53,443 bases of DNA from Gammaproteobacteria bacterium. GTDB lineage: Bacteria; Pseudomonadota; Gammaproteobacteria; UBA9214. This document shows positions 52,407 to 53,443 of this stretch, in pieces (position 1 is the stretch's first letter; each line of letters begins with the position of its first letter). The DNA is taken from contig JAJDNX010000101.1 in the NCBI GenBank assembly GCA_022340485.1, positions 1-53,443 on the forward strand. Direction: 5' to 3'. The translations under genes and the position numbers were made by a program. Under the pieces are notes generated by a model, which worked only from the letters and a program-made list of their open reading frames with translations, made no database searches and was not told where the DNA came from.

Positions 52407-52853
52407 ATGAATAGCGTGGATGAAATACTCGACTATGCCATTGACCAGGAACAGCAGGCCGCGGACTTCTACGCAGACCTGGCCGGCCGTGCCGAAAAGG
52501 CCGGCATGAAGGAAATCCTGCTGGATTTCGCCGCCGAGGAACAAAGCCACAAGCAACGGCTGCTGGCGGTAAAAGCCGGTGACCACAAGCTGACACCGGA
52601 ACAGCAGGTGCTGGACCTGAAGATCTCCGACTACCTCGTTGAGGTCGGTGCCAGCGCCAACATCTCTTATCAGGATGCACTGATCGTTGCCATGAAGCGG
52701 GAGCGTGCCGCCTTCCAGCTGTACAGCGACATGGCGGCAAAGGTGCCGGAAGGACATTTGAAGGAGGTCCTGCAGGGTCTCGCCAAGGAAGAGGCCAAAC
52801 ACAAGCTGTTCTTCGAATCGGAGTACGACGACCGCGTACTGCGGGATAACTAA
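52407..52853 (+). CDS. Ferritin-like (rubrerythrin-type) diiron protein
   Basis: A 148-residue four-helix ferritin-like protein of the rubrerythrin/erythrin branch. The diiron ligand pattern is visible as AIDQEQQAADFY, FAAEEQSHKQRL, AMKRERAAFQLY and LAKEEAKHKLFF. It lacks the rubredoxin-like CxxC domain of classical rubrerythrin. It starts one base after the stop of the fused flavoprotein gene, so it is the last gene of the complex operon. A peroxide- or oxygen-scavenging role protecting low-potential FeS centres is plausible from context but not shown. Confidence 0.9.
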   Translation: MNSVDEILDYAIDQEQQAADFYADLAGRAEKAGMKEILLDFAAEEQSHKQRLLAVKAGDHKLTPEQQVLDLKISDYLVEVGASANISYQDALIVAMKRERAAFQLYSDMAAKVPEGHLKEVLQGLAKEEAKHKLFFESEYDDRVLRDN

Positions 52854-52961
52854 CCGTTATACTTACCGGATCGATCGACCATTTGCACCAGCACAACACC
52901 CTTGTCCTCAGGAAAGGGTTGGGGATAGCGGATCGAAGAGGGCAACAACCGCGTGTCGTCC

Positions 52962-53028
52962 CCCGGTTCCTGTGCTGCTCCCGGAGCACCCAGAGAACGG
53001 GCAGAAAGGAGAAGGAACTCTTCTTTTT
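52962..53028 (+). terminator. Tandem hairpins with T-run after the complex operon
   Basis: An outer stem CCCGGTTC/GAACGGG with one bulge encloses an inner stem GTGCT/AGCAC (52962-53001). A short stem AGAAG-GAACT-CTTCT with a run of T follows (53010-53028). The pair could terminate the 41556-52853 operon, or act as a leader or attenuator for ppsA, which begins 74 bp downstream. Confidence 0.4.
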
Positions 53029-53055
53029 GGCTAGTATTGCGAATTAACTGAATAT
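53027..53055 (+). promoter_or_regulatory. Weak candidate promoter for ppsA
   Basis: TTGGCT, 17 bp, then GAATAT places a possible -35/-10 pair about 47 bp upstream of the ppsA ATG, in an AT-richer stretch directly after the T-run. Both hexamers deviate from consensus, so this is only a candidate. Confidence 0.3.
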
Positions 53056-53101
53056 TGTTTGCATACCTAAGGATGCGCCGCCTAAAGTCGGGGGGAAACC
53101 A

Positions 53102-53443
53102 ATGCAGTCCTTCAAGTACATACGCCGTTTTCGTGATCTTGGCATCGACGATGTGCCGCTGGTCGGCGGCAAGAATGCCTCACTGGGGGAGATGTACCAG
53201 GCCCTTTCCGGCGAAGGCGTAAGGATACCCAACGGCTTTGCCACCACGGCACAGGCCTATCGCGACTATCTGGCACACAACCACCTGGAGGCGCCCATTC
53301 AGGAGGCGCTGGCACAGCTGGATGTCGATAATGTCGAGGCACTGGCCAAAACCGGGGCACAGATACGCGGCTGGATCGTCGACGCGGAACTCCCGCCACA
53401 GCTGGTCAGCGAGATCACGGCCGCCTATGCGGAGATGACCGCA
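53102..53443 (+). CDS. ppsA: Phosphoenolpyruvate synthase, 3' end cut by window
   Basis: The first 114 codons of PEP synthase, which converts pyruvate and ATP to phosphoenolpyruvate in gluconeogenesis. The N-terminal part of the PPDK/PEPS ATP-binding domain is unmistakable: VPLVGGKNASLGEMYQAL followed by GEGVRIPNGFATTAQAYRDYL. The frame is open to the last base of the window, so the ORF track missed it. A very strong purine-rich site (GGGGGGAAA) precedes the ATG. Its start is 248 bp after the ferritin-like gene, with hairpins and a possible promoter between. Confidence 0.95.
   Translation, partial: MQSFKYIRRFRDLGIDDVPLVGGKNASLGEMYQALSGEGVRIPNGFATTAQAYRDYLAHNHLEAPIQEALAQLDVDNVEALAKTGAQIRGWIVDAELPPQLVSEITAAYAEMTA

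Overview
The window reads as chromosomal DNA from a gammaproteobacterium. The evidence is the gamma-type glutamate-cysteine ligase, an FNR/Anr regulator with a canonical FNR box next to hemN, the purC-purEK arrangement, NhaA and GlgX. It is GC-rich and densely coding, with many ATGA/TAATG gene overlaps. Several features fit an autotrophic or sulfur-oxidizing, salt-exposed lifestyle: a CbbR-like LysR regulator, two Mrp-type gene clusters and three further Na+/H+ antiporter-type carriers. The genus cannot be named from this sequence. I see no rRNA, tRNA, CRISPR array, prophage or insertion sequence.

Layout. 1-8833: a CPA2 antiporter cut by the window edge, then an Mrp-like operon (E, F, G, fused B, C and three different D/NuoLMN-like subunits, plus a small unknown membrane protein) with no MrpA. 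8900-17260: FNR box, hemN, fnr, gshA, two unknown genes, a DUF302 gene, purC and divergent purEK. 17469-21484: a Nudix protein, a fatty acid hydroxylase-family protein, two small exported proteins (one missing from the ORF track), a DMT transporter remnant with an internal deletion, and a CbbR-like regulator. 21787-30693: HPP protein and NhaA, DUF6498 protein, an isoprenylcysteine methyltransferase-like protein, a uracil-DNA-glycosylase-like protein, dxs and an LplT-like MFS protein. 31056-41270: PiT phosphate transporter with DUF47 partner, an NhaD/ArsB-type carrier with an SLC13-RCK carrier, a META-domain lipoprotein, glutamate dehydrogenase and GlgX.

41556-52853 is the most striking part. 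Thirteen tightly packed genes encode a complete complex I/Mrp hybrid: MrpE, F, DUF4040, G, B, C, a fused double antiporter-like subunit, then NuoH-, NuoB-, NuoC- and NuoD-like subunits, a fusion of a NuoI-like ferredoxin with a GltD/NfnB-like flavoprotein, and a ferritin-like protein. The NuoD-like subunit lacks the paired cysteines that would hold a NiFe centre, so this is not a hydrogenase. It resembles the energy-converting-hydrogenase-related (Ehr) and archaeal MBS/MBX complexes, but its electron-input module looks NAD(P)H-linked through a covalently fused flavoprotein. The likely job is to couple NAD(P)H/ferredoxin-level electron transfer to H+/Na+ movement. Its electron partner is unknown. 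The window ends in the first 114 codons of ppsA (PEP synthase), which the ORF track does not list because it has no stop in the window.
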